From NCBI RefSeq assembly GCF_028858725.1, contig NC_084759.1:135328171-135392170 (forward strand): a stretch of DNA of 64,000 nucleotides. Direction: 5' to 3'. Of the stretch, positions 47,521 through 59,900 are shown in pieces; within the stretch, counting starts at the first letter, position 1, and each line of letters starts with the position of its first letter. The notes beneath the pieces are model-generated. The model had not been told where the DNA came from, made no database searches, and saw only the letters and a program-made list of their open reading frames with translations. This DNA comes from Colius striatus. Taxonomy: Eukaryota; Chordata; Aves; Coliiformes; Coliidae. The position numbers were made by a program, and so were the translations under genes.

Positions 47521-50500
47521 CAATTACATATCATGAGATCAGAGGAGCCTGTATTTAGACTATAGATGGGCAACAGCTGAAATGGTGGGGTTTTTTTCCC
47601 CAGCCTCCCCTCCCTTTTCCTCTTCTCCCTCCCACTCTTTTCCTTCCCTGTAAACTTTGTTTCAGATAAACTGAAACGTGGGTCTTCCCTCATCCCCTAT
47701 TAGAGTTTACAAAAGGAAGTATCTGCAGGCAAGATGTTAGAAAACCAGTACTTAGCCATGTGCATCCTTCCTTTACAGTGACTCCTCAGTTGTGGATTCA
47801 ACCTTCAAGTCACACATTCCCAGTACCAGTAGAATATCAAAATTGAAAATGAAAGTACAAACACTTTGTTATTTATTCATGCTCCGATTTGGAAACACAC
47901 AGCAGTGGCATAACCGCTTGCACTAGCCGGAGACAATAAACCACAAAAAGAAATGCCTTTAAATGAACACAAATAGATTTATGTATAATTTATAGAAAAT
48001 CATTCACACAAAGATATTTCAGAGCCATGGATGCAAACTATGCACTGAGCAATTTTTTACCCACTTCTGTGGCTGTGTCTGAAGTAGAGCGTATCTTGAC
48101 TAAGGCTCAGTACATTTATGTTATACAAACTTTATAAAACACAGCAATATAGAAACTGCAGCATAGTAGTTTCTTTTTTTTTCCCCAACTGAAACTAAGT
48201 AGGAAAGCTAGGTAGGTGGAGTGCATTTATTTGCTGAGGTTTGGACAGGATTTTGAGACTAACATTACCCTGCTAGGCTAGGAAAGGCTAGGAATAGGCT
48301 AGCAGGTTGGATTTAGGTAAAAGGTAGAGTGATTTTTATGTAGGAGACAGCCTCTTACATAGCGAGGTAAAGGGCAAGTAGGGAGTCAGTGTTCACAAAT
48401 AAAACCCAATCTAAGCATAAAATCCTGTGTCTGGAAGTTCACATTGGCACATGCACTTCTTGCTGCTTTTAGTCAATCTTTGTGTCTGCTATAGGGCATC
48501 CAACTTTGTTGAGCATAAGTTTGAAAATTGCCTTCCATGTATTTGCCTCCATAATGCTGGCTTCTTTCCTCGAGTTCCTGAGCTACTTGTTTGCCACAAA
48601 AATGGAATGTTCAATCTACCCAAAATTTTCTCCATCCTTCATGCTTGTTTTTACCACAAATTTAGTAGTGAAGGAGTATGCTTTGTAAAAGCATGTTTGA
48701 AAAAGACAATAGCATCTCTTAAGGGCTGAGGAGGGGGGTCTTGATGTGACTTCATTAAATGCCACCCAAAATATTTCAAAAATTTCTGAGAACTAGTTTT
48801 TGAAATGCTGCTAAAGAAAAGATGCATTCTTACTCTGCCCCCACATTGCTAAAACTGCTTTGCTAGGTTTAAACTTTGTAGTTCATGCATTCAGTGTAGG
48901 ATTTGAGTACCTCAGCTCACGCTAAAGATCAGAAAATTCAAACAGAAAAATTTCTTCTCCTTTTCACAGAACAGCTTGTTTGAATGAAAATACATGCTTG
49001 TTATTCTCAGCAAAACTATTTTGTTTCAACAATCTAATCCTTTACTTCAACTGAAGATTCGTCTTTCCTCACTACTTGCTTCTGTCATAGTACAACTGTT
49101 GAGACACAAATGTATTTCAGGAGAGTGGCAGCACTTAAACAAAGTAAGTATTGGTTTCATTGCCAAATGAAGCCTGGATTCTTATTTTGGCATCACCATT
49201 CATGCTGCTGTGCATATACAGTGTTGCTTCAAGACCTGCATCTAAGTGAAAAGTGTATCTCTATAAACATATGTGGAATTAATTTATGTTCTGTGCATGT
49301 GTGAGCACACGTGTATGCCTATGGACATCTCTGATCTGAAATCAAGGGAAGAGAATAGAAAGACCAGTACTTACTTTATTATGTTTCATGTTAAGATCTA
49401 CTTCTGCAAAACGGATTTGTTCTCCCTTTTGCCATTACTGAGTTGCCAGGCAGGAACTCAGTTAGTCTTTGTACAGTGCCTTGCATAATAGGCCTTTTGA
49501 ATAAGATTTTACTATTTGATTGCTGCATATTAATGTATGTGATATAAGTTTGTTACCTAGCCAGCCTTTATCTTGCTTCTCTTTGAAACAAAGGAGCTGC
49601 AGAGTGGTATAGGATTAAATAAAGTCATCTGAACTAGATTTCTGTAATGCACTTTAATTGTACTGTTTGATTACATATATATATATATATATATATATAC
49701 ACACCTTTATTTCTGACTATAATGTCAGATGAGCTTATTTCTTTCTCTGCTTTCAGTAAGTGAGTATTTTACCTATGAACATTTAAAGCAGTGAATGGGT
49801 ACAAGCTACTAGGTTCGGGTGCTAGTAAAAGTTTATATTTTCAAAAAGGAACATTAATTTTAATTCAATCAAGTTTTCTACCAAATAAACAAATAAATGA
49901 AGACATATAATCCCAGAATGAAAATTATTTGAATATCAGAGAAAAGTGACATTCCAGGCTGATTCTTTTCATGAAACTCAGGGAAACTTAAATTCAAAGT
50001 TTTCCTAAGGAGCATTTCTCTGTTAAAAGGAAAGCTTTCATAAAAATGTAAGAGTGATGTAGGATGATACTGGTCCATAAGGAGCAGTGGCTGGAGAAAT
50101 ATTTGTGAGACATGTGCAGACTAAAGAAGAAGAAAATCAAAAGGCTTATGAAAGCAAGTCAGAAATTACTCTTCCATTTAGGACTGTATGGGGCAAGGAG
50201 GACTTTTCATCTCAAAGACAGCTATTGAGAAAAATAGCCAGCTAAGCTCATTCTCTGCTGCTGTCTGTCAGTCTGACTACAGGCTCTCAAAAACTGTTTG
50301 AAATTTTAAGATCTTCTAGCTTTAAGATGATACAGCAAGAATGAAATGGAAGGGCAGAAGGCAAAAGGAAATGTAGGAAAGCAATCTTACATAGCATGTG
50401 TTAGCTGTCACAAAAACATGAGCCGAGTGAACTGATTGGATTGGAGTGGGTTTCAATTTGTTTCTATGATAGAAAATCTGAGAGAAAAAGCAAAGAGAAG

Positions 50501-51956
50501 AGAGAAATTATTTTACTGCCTTGATTATTGCCCACTTTCCAAAAATCTCTTTGTTCTATTTTTCACAACCACAAACGCTAAACAAACACCAGTGCTCTCA
50601 CTAATTGTAAGTCAAGGTGCTCTGAGAATTACTTGAAGGCCAAATATAAACCATCATGCCCTAAATGCTGTGTTCCACCATCACTCCCTCCCCATAATTG
50701 TAGGGTGAGGATAGGGGTAAGTCTTCAGGGTCTTATTTTTGGTGAACTACACCATTTGTACAGTGACATCTTGCAGTCCTACAGCATCTTCCTTTCCTGT
50801 GTCTCAAACAGATTTATAAGCTTTACCAGCAGTTATGCTTGATAGAAATTGTAGAGGAATTCTTCAAAAGTCGGTGGGTGACACTCCTTGTGTATGAAGA
50901 ATTGTTCTTCACAAGCAGCAGAGATATGCGTCTGTGTTTCTTTGTCTTCTTGATAGAAAATATATCTGTTATATGCTTCCACTGATCTATTGCTATCCCT
51001 GGCTTTCACATCAACAGGCTTTTGTTCTTCCTCTCACCCCTTCACTGTGCTCTCTGGTGAAGCAGATTGCTCTCTTCTGTAAGAGCTGTTCCTTGCATTG
51101 GCAGCTGTGGTGACAAGTGAACCCTCCCTTGCCAAGCATCCTGGGAGGAAGAACATAAGAAATACATCTCCTACAGAGATGTATTTGCTTCAGCAGCTTT
51201 ATCCCTTTATACTGCAAAGCTTAAACCAATCCATGGTATGAAGAAAGATTTAGTAGCACTAGTAGGTCATTCCTTTACAGGCATGTGAAACCTCCCAGAC
51301 AAGCTCAGAGCTTGCTGCAGAAAGGCCTGGGTGAGCTTTGCTCTGTGCTGCATGAGAGGTCGGACTGGCCACCATCTGCAAAGTCAGAGCCTTCAAACCA
51401 TGGCAGTCGTATTGCTCATGCCTGTCAACAGCTTACGGGAATATTGACTACAGAAGGCCACCAACCCACACACAGGGCCCACTGGGAACAGAGAGCATAA
51501 AGGAATCATGATTATCCCTTTCAGGCTGATCCATAAATGTGTGTAGCCGCACCCTGTCCACAGACTCACATGTGCCAAGTATGCTTGCCACAGAAATGGT
51601 CTTGCCCTGTGAAATAGGTGTGGGAACTTAAAGAAGGCTGTATAAAGCCTCAGAGTCCTGTGCTGACAGCATCCTCAGGAGCACTCATCTTTATGTCCCT
51701 TCTCAGCTGTCATGAAAAAGGCTTCCAAACACACAGTGCCGATGACATGTAGCTCATCACAATCAGGACTGAGGTGGTTCCAGTAAGAAAAAGAAAACAT
51801 TTGAGGCCTTCATTAACTCTTTGGCTGTATCCTCTCTAAAATTGTGTAGTCTCTGCTCCCTAGAAACCAGTTAACATTAGTAACCAGAGATTACATCTTT
51901 CAATCATGCCAAACAAAAAAGGAACTCATACAGTGAAGTCCACATCAGAGACACAT
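47521..51956. other. Unique sequence with an AT microsatellite
   Basis: No gene recognised. It contains a short GGCTAGGAA-type tandem repeat near 48276-48304 and an (AT)12 run at 49675-49699. The rest is plain AT-rich DNA. Confidence 0.5.
49675..49699. repeat. (AT)12 microsatellite
   Basis: Uninterrupted alternating A and T, followed by ACACACC. Confidence 0.95.
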
Positions 51957-52004
51957 ATAGAATCATAGAATGGTAGGGGTTAGAAGGGACCTTTAGAGAT
52001 CATC
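51957..52004 (-). mobile_element. CR1 terminal 48 bp
   Basis: ATAGAATCATAGAATGGTAG, GGGTTAGAAGGGACCTTTAG and AGATCATC are the reverse complement of the extreme CR1 3' end. This is an extremely 5'-truncated insertion. Confidence 0.9.
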
Positions 52005-53162
52005 TGCTGTGTCTGTACAGACTGTTTAGTTGGACTCTCAGTTCTCCAGATTGTTTTAACATTGTTTGCATCTGAATGAAAAAAATCTCCAGACTAGGTG
52101 TAAGTGGCATTCCCTAAGCATGCCTTTGAGGCAGTCTTATGTCCCCACATCTGAGACACACTAGGCCCTGTCCTACACTGTGGCCTCAGACAGCACTCAA
52201 GTCACCCACCAGCAAACGCTGCTGGTGCCAAATTCTTGCAGGACCTGCAGTGCCCTGCTGCTACCCACTCCCAGAAAGGCCTCGGTGCAGCCTTCCCGCA
52301 GAGGCAAGGTATGGACTGGGAGAAGGCTACTTTATCAGGATTTGTCCCCTGGATCCCAGTGCTTCTGTCCTTGGGACATGCTCTTGTCTCCAGGATTGGC
52401 CATGCCTCCCCATGGCTGCTTGGCTGTACCTCCCCGTGACTGCTGTGCTCAGCGGGAGCTGCGTGAGTCAGAAGCCCTGGCCTGTCACAGAAGTTAAGAT
52501 CTTGCCTCTGTGAGAGGCAGGGATGCCTGCCATCTGGACAGACTTTAGACATGGCCAGAAGTATGGCTTGGCCACAGCTTGATCATGCTCAGTCTCAAGC
52601 CAAATGTGAGTGTGAAGGCAGCAATTTAAGACTCAACAGGGTGACAAACCCAGTGACTCATGTTTCTTCCTTAACCACGACACTTCTACCTGTTCAAGGA
52701 AAGTCCACTGACAAAGAGCTGTTCTAGATACAGAAGTTCTCTCTGACATGAATTAGGTGAGATGTCAGCTGCTCACAGGGAACTATTTAGATGTCTTTAA
52801 AAAACGAGAATCTGAATCAAGAATTCAAAGGGCAATTTTGTGATACAGATGGGCCTTATGGCAGAAGGACAACGTAAGGAATTGTTAGCAGCTGACAGGC
52901 TGAATTGTATGTTTGTGAAGCTGATTCTCCTTGATTAAATCTTATGAAATGTTTAAGTGTATGTGCATCCTTGGTACATCTCCTGCAAAACTAAAATGGC
53001 TTACTTATTGCATTCCCTCCAAAATATACATTTCTGTAAGTGGCAGGTTTTTCAGATAAGACTGATCAAGATCTGACAACTAATATAGGGAAGATAAAAG
53101 GAAAAAAATTCATTTTAGCCACTCATTTGAGTGCTAATCAAGTTTTAACAATATATTATTGC
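52005..53162. other. Unique segment between two inverted CR1 tails
   Basis: A GC-richer part (52140-52520) is open on both strands for just over 100 codons, with no protein resemblance. The remainder is AT-rich. No gene is recognised. Confidence 0.5.
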
Positions 53163-53232
53163 TCCTGCAGGGTAGTTGGACTAGGTGATCTCTAAAGGTC
53201 CCTTCCAACCCCTACCGTTCTATGATTCTATG
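53163..53232 (+). mobile_element. CR1 terminal 70 bp
   Basis: TCCTGCAGGGTAGTTGGACT, GATCTCTAAAGGTCCCTTCC and CCCCTACCGTTCTATGATTC are the plus-strand CR1 3' end, the mirror orientation of the tail at 51957. Confidence 0.9.
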
Positions 53233-56223
53233 GAGGAGTCATTCTCAAGTGGCTTCATTAACTTCAGTATCCTCACTTTAGCTTATACAACCAAATTCTG
53301 ATGTAAAATACTGTGTAAAAAATCGAGCATGGTAATCTCTGTCTTCTCTTCTTTGTTTACAGTTGCAAAGTTTCTGTCGGCACTGAGATAGCAAAACGCA
53401 ATTTAGTGGATGTGTGTAATGCTACAGTTTGCAATACCTTTTCTTTCTTTTTTCCCTTCTCTATTAAAAATGTGTGCTTACATAATATTTTGGAAGTCAC
53501 ATTTTTTCAGACATTACCTGATTAACGAAGGCCTCTTTAGAGATATGTATTTCAGTAAAACTCTTTTTAGAATTACCATCCCAAACCATTGTGTGAGCTT
53601 AAAAAAAACCTGTAGTTTAGAACTTTCTTCTATATGCATTGAGAAAGGAGGAAGACAATCTTGTCTCTTCTTCTGATAAACTGCAACTCTATCCTCATTT
53701 TGCTTAACACACTCTCTAGTGGTTTGATTTGTCTGGTTTTAAATGATTCATACAGTGAAACCTGCATATCAGACAAAAGAGCAGTAATTTCCTAGGACAA
53801 ATATTTGGAAATATGTATTTCTGTATTTCTCAGCAACTAGAGAGAATAAATGAGGAATCTATAAACTGATCAATTACTCTATCACATCCTTCTTATTTTA
53901 CTTAGAAGCAGTTCCTTGAGGCTTGGTTCTTTTCTCATTGCCACTTGTGTAATTATGGAACAACTCCTCTAAGTAACTGGAGTCACCCCAGAGTAAAACT
54001 GACATAAGTGAGAGGTGAGCCAAGCATGATAGAGCTACCTCTCCAAGAAAAGCAAGCAGCAGTCAGGCCTCAGCTAAAATATTTCTGCCCCTTCACCAAG
54101 CAGCAGCAAATTTTGATGCCTTGTAGGTCAGGTTTCCTCTCCAAGAGCAGGATACAGAGGTGCTGACTTGAGTATTTCCTTAGGGTAATGAGTCTATTTA
54201 AAGAACATACAGACATTGGCTGATTACCACCCGGGTGGTTATAAAGAGCACACAGTCAATTCTCCATTGCAGAAACACCATGGCCTTGTCCCATAAAAAC
54301 AGATGCTTTGGTAGCTTTTCTTTTCAAGGCACTAGAAGAACCGAGAGGCAGCTGTTTAGGCATATCCAGCATCCCTTTCTCCTCTCTGTCCCTGCTTTGA
54401 ATGGCTGAAACCTTTGCCCAAGGCTCTGACCCCGTGGTGTGGAAAAGTGGCTGCATCATTAAGCCTGGCTTTTATATCTGCACTCTGTTACACAAAGGAC
54501 GCTCAGAAAGGTCTAAATGCTCAGACAAAGACCAGAACTTCAACCCACAGAGTACACTTAACAATTTTGTGTGCGTGGTTATTGCTTGGGATTTTAAAAT
54601 TTTCTGTGAGGAATTTTATCACGGATGTGATGCATCATGTGCAAACCATTAACTCCTTTCACTATAGCCATTTAATTTAAAAAAGAGTAGTGTTCTTTAT
54701 TGAAGCATTTTAAAATAGCATTTTAGTGCAGGAAGTTATCCAATGCCTTTCTACTGTAGAGTATGTCAGCAACTCTGACAGTTTGCAGTGCCTGTCAGTG
54801 ATTTATTTGTGAAATTCCTAGAAAGCAAGCTGCTTAAAATCTTGATGTGTCAAATTCAATGGTTTGCAAAAAGAAACGTAAGAGCTGAAAATGCAAACAT
54901 ATTGAGGAGGTCACGAAGAACACACTTTCGGTCCCCAAAGCCGTTGAGGGTTGGGACCTAAGCACAAGCAAATGGGAATCACTGTTGCAAAACCAAAGTT
55001 TTACTTTAATATGTTCAGGGAGCGACTCAGCAGGGTGGTAGAAAGAGAGGAAGAGGTTGACATTTACTGCCACAAAGCATGGGACAGAGGCCACTACCTC
55101 ACTGCACAGCTCTACTGCAGATGATAGCTAAATCTGACCCAGGACAAAGCCTGGTCTGATCCTGATGGGAGAGTCTGATAATGGTGACTTTCCTTAGGGC
55201 TTCAAATCACCAGTTAATGTAAATCAACATTGCTGTATTCTGTTGATAGAGAATAAGAGCTGGTTCCAATAATTTTAACCTAGCCTGCAGATTTACACCA
55301 GCTGAAAACCGGGCTCCAAGCAGACTGTGAGGGAATTTCCTTGACTTTTCTCCCCCTTCCCTGAAGAAATAAATTACTGCTGCGTGTTTTCCATTTTCCT
55401 ATAAGCTTTCTGTCCAATGATCCAAACACTCCAAAATAAACACTTACATTTCCTTCCTTGATACTCCATGTCAGGATCTACTTAATTGCCTCTGTAAGAG
55501 CAAGAGATCCTAAAAATCCTTTCATCATGATTAAACAATAGTTTCTTTTATTTTTAGCCCCATCTCTGAGTGTACGTGTTACACCTCAGCAATACTTCCC
55601 ATTATTTACATTCTTGCAGTGCTTCTAGATGCATTTTCTAGGGCTGTATGCTGCCTTACTAACCACTATTAGACAAATTTTGCTATAACTTTTTCTAATT
55701 CAAGTCTGGAGTAAATGAAGCCTTTCCCTAAGAACTCTGAGTTTGTAAGCTGATAAATGAACAGTGTAATCTCTGAAATGAAATGGGATGAAAACTGAAC
55801 TACAGCGCAGCAAATTAGGACCTGTGATCTTGAGCAGAGTGACCTTTTCTTGAAACAAAATTCTAGCATCAGAGTGCACGTTTTGTGTGAAGAAGCAGGT
55901 AACCAAACTGCTGGTGCTGCTGCAGATACTTATTGCTTCTTCCCGTGTTTATTTATTTATTATTGCTTGTATCGTAGTAACAACCGAAGGCCTAAACTGA
56001 GATCAAAGAATCATTATGTGAGTTGTTATAAAATATGTCTATTAGCATACATAATTTATTTGGGCTGGCTTTAGATGTAGAGGTTCGGACAGCAGACCAG
56101 GACAGTGAGAGAAGAGGCTAGCACAGTGTGGTCTCGCTGTCTTTTTTTGTCCACAGCTGTGACAGCCTGTGAAAGCTGCCGTGCTGAGGGAGAGCTCAGT
56201 TATATAGGATAAAGATGACTAAT
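53233..56223. other. Unique sequence, possible ancient repeat relics
   Basis: No gene recognised. At 53945-54010 (GTAACTGGAGTCACCCCAGA, GTAAAACTGACATAAGTGAG) and at 55280-55320 (GCAGATTTACACCAGCTGAA) are phrases common in very old amniote repeats, too short to classify. A strong acceptor-like site (TCTTCTTTGTTTACAG) ends at about 53362. Confidence 0.4.
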
Positions 56224-56640
56224 ATAGAATCATAGAATCATAGAATGGTAGGGGTGGGAAGGGACTTTTAGAGATCATCTAGTCCAACCCCCCTGCAGAA
56301 GCAGGTCCACCTAGATCAGGTCACACAGGAATGCATCCAGGCAGGTCTTGAAGACCTTCAAGGGAGGAGACTCCACAATCCCTCTGGGCAGCCTATGCCA
56401 GGGCTCCCCCACTCTCACAGTAAAATGTTTTTTTCTTATGTTTAAATGGAACTTTTTGTGTTCCAACTTCATCCTTTTACCCCTTGTCCTGTTGCTAGGT
56501 ACAATAGAAAAAAAGGATGTCCCAACCTCCTGACATCCACCGTTTATATACTTGTAAATATTAATGAGATCCTCCCTCAGTCTTCTCTTCTCTAGACTAA
56601 ACAGCTCCAGTTCCCGCAGCCTACCCTTATAAGGAAGCTG
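56224..56640 (-). mobile_element. CR1 LINE 3' fragment, well preserved
   Basis: Reverse-strand CR1 of about 415 bp with a tail of two ATTCTATG repeats (56224-56243) and the full 3'-UTR word set. Its C-terminal coding part is still open on the minus strand (FSLEKRRLREDLINIYKY, KFHLNIRKKHFTVRVGEPWH). It keeps the 47 bp (56541-56587) missing from the 2420 copy. CR1 similarity stops abruptly near 56640, in the middle of the thumb region. Confidence 0.92.
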
Positions 56641-56940
56641 GCTGCGGCTGGCTCTACTCAGCAGTAGCAACTGCTGCCCCATGCCTCTCCGTGCCTTGGC
56701 ACCAACAGGAATGGACAGTTCAGCTTGCCAGAAGTTTTGTTCTGGTCTTGCATCCTTGTCTTCCAACACAGAAGTGGCAAAGCCCTCTCTGCCTCTAGCC
56801 ACTGTATCATTTGAGCTGCAAAACTCAGTTTCACCTATAGCCTTGAGAAGCCCAGAACTGGCTACATACTGGTATACTGGTATCACTCCACACACACTAT
56901 ATTCCTTGATGTTAGTGGAGGCTCTGGCCTCCCAGACCAT
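56311..56940 (-). other. 209-codon ORF, unknown N part fused to the CR1 C terminus
   Basis: This is the longest ATG-initiated frame in the window. The last about 105 residues are the CR1 ORF2 C terminus, starting around LPYKGRLREL. The first about 100 residues (containing IPVYQYVASSG and ARRGMGQQLLLL) match nothing I recognise and replace the usual CR1 [11 protein letters not shown] region. It may be a CR1 subfamily variant, a recombination product or a fortuitous open frame. Host use is possible but unsupported. Confidence 0.3.
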
Positions 56941-59900
56941 GTTATCATCAAACTTAATGCATCATGTAATCAAAAGGTATTAGCACAACATTTGGTGTAT
57001 TCTTGTAAGGTTGCTTTTTGGTTTACAGAATAATCTGCTCAGAGCCCATATGTGTTTCAAGTGCCTCATGACTGGAACATGGGTGAGTGCTTGCCCCTCT
57101 CCCTGTGTAAAATCTCACCATTTTCATTTAGTGGCCTTGTAAATGAGCTCTGCCTATACAGGTCTTGGCACTGGTGTGCGTGAATGCAGAACTCACAGTG
57201 CATGGGGAGTTCAGTCTTGCATCATCTGGCCAGGCCAAAAGTATTATTCTATGGGCCTTGTGTTAGCCTTTGGGACAGCAGTGAATGAAAATCATTGACA
57301 GGTCATGAACGTACTGCAGCAAGATTTGTGTGTCCCTTCATAGACAGATCTGCATATTGACCATCATCTCCAGTGGCTGAGTCTCCCATGCTAGCTCATA
57401 TCCCTGAATAGCTGACTCTGAAGTGCAGTAGTTTGTGAGGAGAGCCTGCCCTGGGATTCTGCTAGCAGTTTCCCAGGGGAGCTGGGGAAATACATCCTGT
57501 CCAAGAAAAAATGAGAATTGCTACTGCTACTGAAATGCTTTTTACTTCTTTGAAAAATGTTAGGTCTTCTCACGTGGTCTGGAGCTGTAGCAATGTGCTT
57601 AGCTTAGAGGTCCAGGCAAAATGTTGGGGTGGAAAAAGGGATGTAGTTTCCAAAGTGCTGACAATATTTTGATTTTTTTCTTTTTCCTAAAGTAAAATGT
57701 CTGCAGCAAAGGAGTAGCTGTCTGGGAAAGAAAATATTTCATTCTTTTCCTCTTTATATACCATTTTAATACTTTTTCATATGTTTCTGATCATCTCAGG
57801 GAGATGTATAGTTTTACCAAACTCCAGGAACAGAAAACTCTTGGTGAGCTAGAAAACACCTAGATCTCAAAGATTTTAATAATACCAAGGGATATGTGTG
57901 GAGGCTGGGGATGCTGAAGGGTAGGCAAAGTTAAACCCAGGCACAAGCAAGTGGAAGAACTACTATTCAGTGAGAGCAGGATTGAACTCTAGATCATGCC
58001 AAAAGGCAAAGTTTTTCTCCCCACAAGGTAGTCATGAGTCACTTGAGAGACTCATTAGATCTGCAGTGCTGCATACTCAGTTAGTTTTGGGTGCTTAGCT
58101 GCAGGTGCCGACAATAGAAATGAGGCATCTAATTGGTTGTTTAAAGAAAGGCGATTTGGATACTCCATTGATTTTTCCAAACGTTTCTGGGCCTAATCAG
58201 AATGAAGCCTGTTAACTTCAGTGGGCTTTGGATGGTTTCCTATATACACAAAACTTGAAAAATTATGCTTTAAAAGAAATACCGAAGTTAAATTCAGAAA
58301 TTTTGGCAATTCTCTTTGTATTTTAATTCAATGTTTCAATTTATTGCACACTGACAATATAATTAGAGAGATGCTATGTTAATTAATGCCAGATGACTTT
58401 AGTGGGATGGCAAAAGCATTCAGTTTTCTAAAGAACAGTTCAGTTTAACTGTTCCTCTCCCCACCCCATTTTTAGCAGAGAACTATATTCAAAAAGTCAG
58501 AGACAGATGAATTATACCAAAAGTCGAGGCATTTACAAATACCAGTAATGTGGTATACCTCAGTATGTTACTTTCAAGCCAAATCTAACATCATTGAAGA
58601 AAAATACATTAAAGGTGTTTACTTAGCACTTACAATATAAAAAAAGAAGGAAGGTTTGCAGGGCCTTGCGTTATTCTTCTGTTCCAAGTAGACAGTGGAA
58701 AACGTAGCTGCCACTGAAGCTGAAGGATCAGAATCTAGACTTGTGTTTCATATAGCTGAGCATTTGAAAGGTAACTTTTGGTTTAGGATTTGTGGATTTC
58801 TTGGGTTCCATCAGATAATTTGAAAAGGATTTGCAGTGACATGGCAAAACTCACATTCAGTGTGAGTCCATATATGCCGTGTTCATATACTGTGTGAGTT
58901 CATCTATATTAAACTTCAATCCATACGTGAAAAATTACTAGGAGGTCCATACCACTACAGGAAATTTGATAGGGAATGAAAATGTACATCCCGGGAGAAC
59001 TACAGGCTTTATTTTTAATATAAATGTATAAAATTGCATATAGAGCAATATTTATCTTTGGATGTAAGTATTTCTGTTACATAAGTTCACCATAGGCTGT
59101 CCTATACATATCTTGTAGATCCTGTCTGGAGTAGAATTAGTGAGTTTTAAGTCTTGGGGAAGATAATTGTATCCTGTTTGCATGAGCAGACAAAAGTTTG
59201 TACCACTCCACCTAGGACCTAAAAAGAAAAATCTTATGTAGGTGTTCTTAACAACAATAGGGCAGCATTATGACATTAACAGGACTTCCTTAAAAGTCTT
59301 CATTTTCCTGCAAGGAGTAGAGGAAAAGGTAAAAACTGAAGGCTGGTCCTTCCCACCCTGTTCAGCCCCCCCAGTGCATTCTCAAATGACAGGAATGTCA
59401 CAAACACTACTTCTGAGTGGCACGTGGGATCTTACAGCAGAGCAAAATGAAATGCCCACATAAAACAAAACACACAGCCCATGTGAACTCATGCTGACAG
59501 GTCAAATGTCTTAAAAACATTTGTCACATGAACACTTCTTATGTGCAGGCTGTTCAGCGTCTGTCCTTGTGCAAAGTGCCATAATGGCGGCCTACAATCA
59601 CGAAACCACTGCTGACAACCCATATTGTGGCCTCTGGCTAAACCGACTAAAGTACAACCGAGTGCTTATGCACTGCCAGGGCTGAATCTGTATTGGTAGT
59701 CACCTGAGATGTGCATCACTACTGGCTGTACTGGCCAGGGACCTTTGGCCTATCTGTGTGACACAAAAATTCTCTTTACTGATATTCCCAATTCACTGCA
59801 GGTAAACTTAAAATTGCACAAACACACTTATCTTCCTGCAGGAACTCTGCATTGGCTTTGCATCTGCTTTGCATAAAGTTCAATGCCAGGAAAAGTCACA

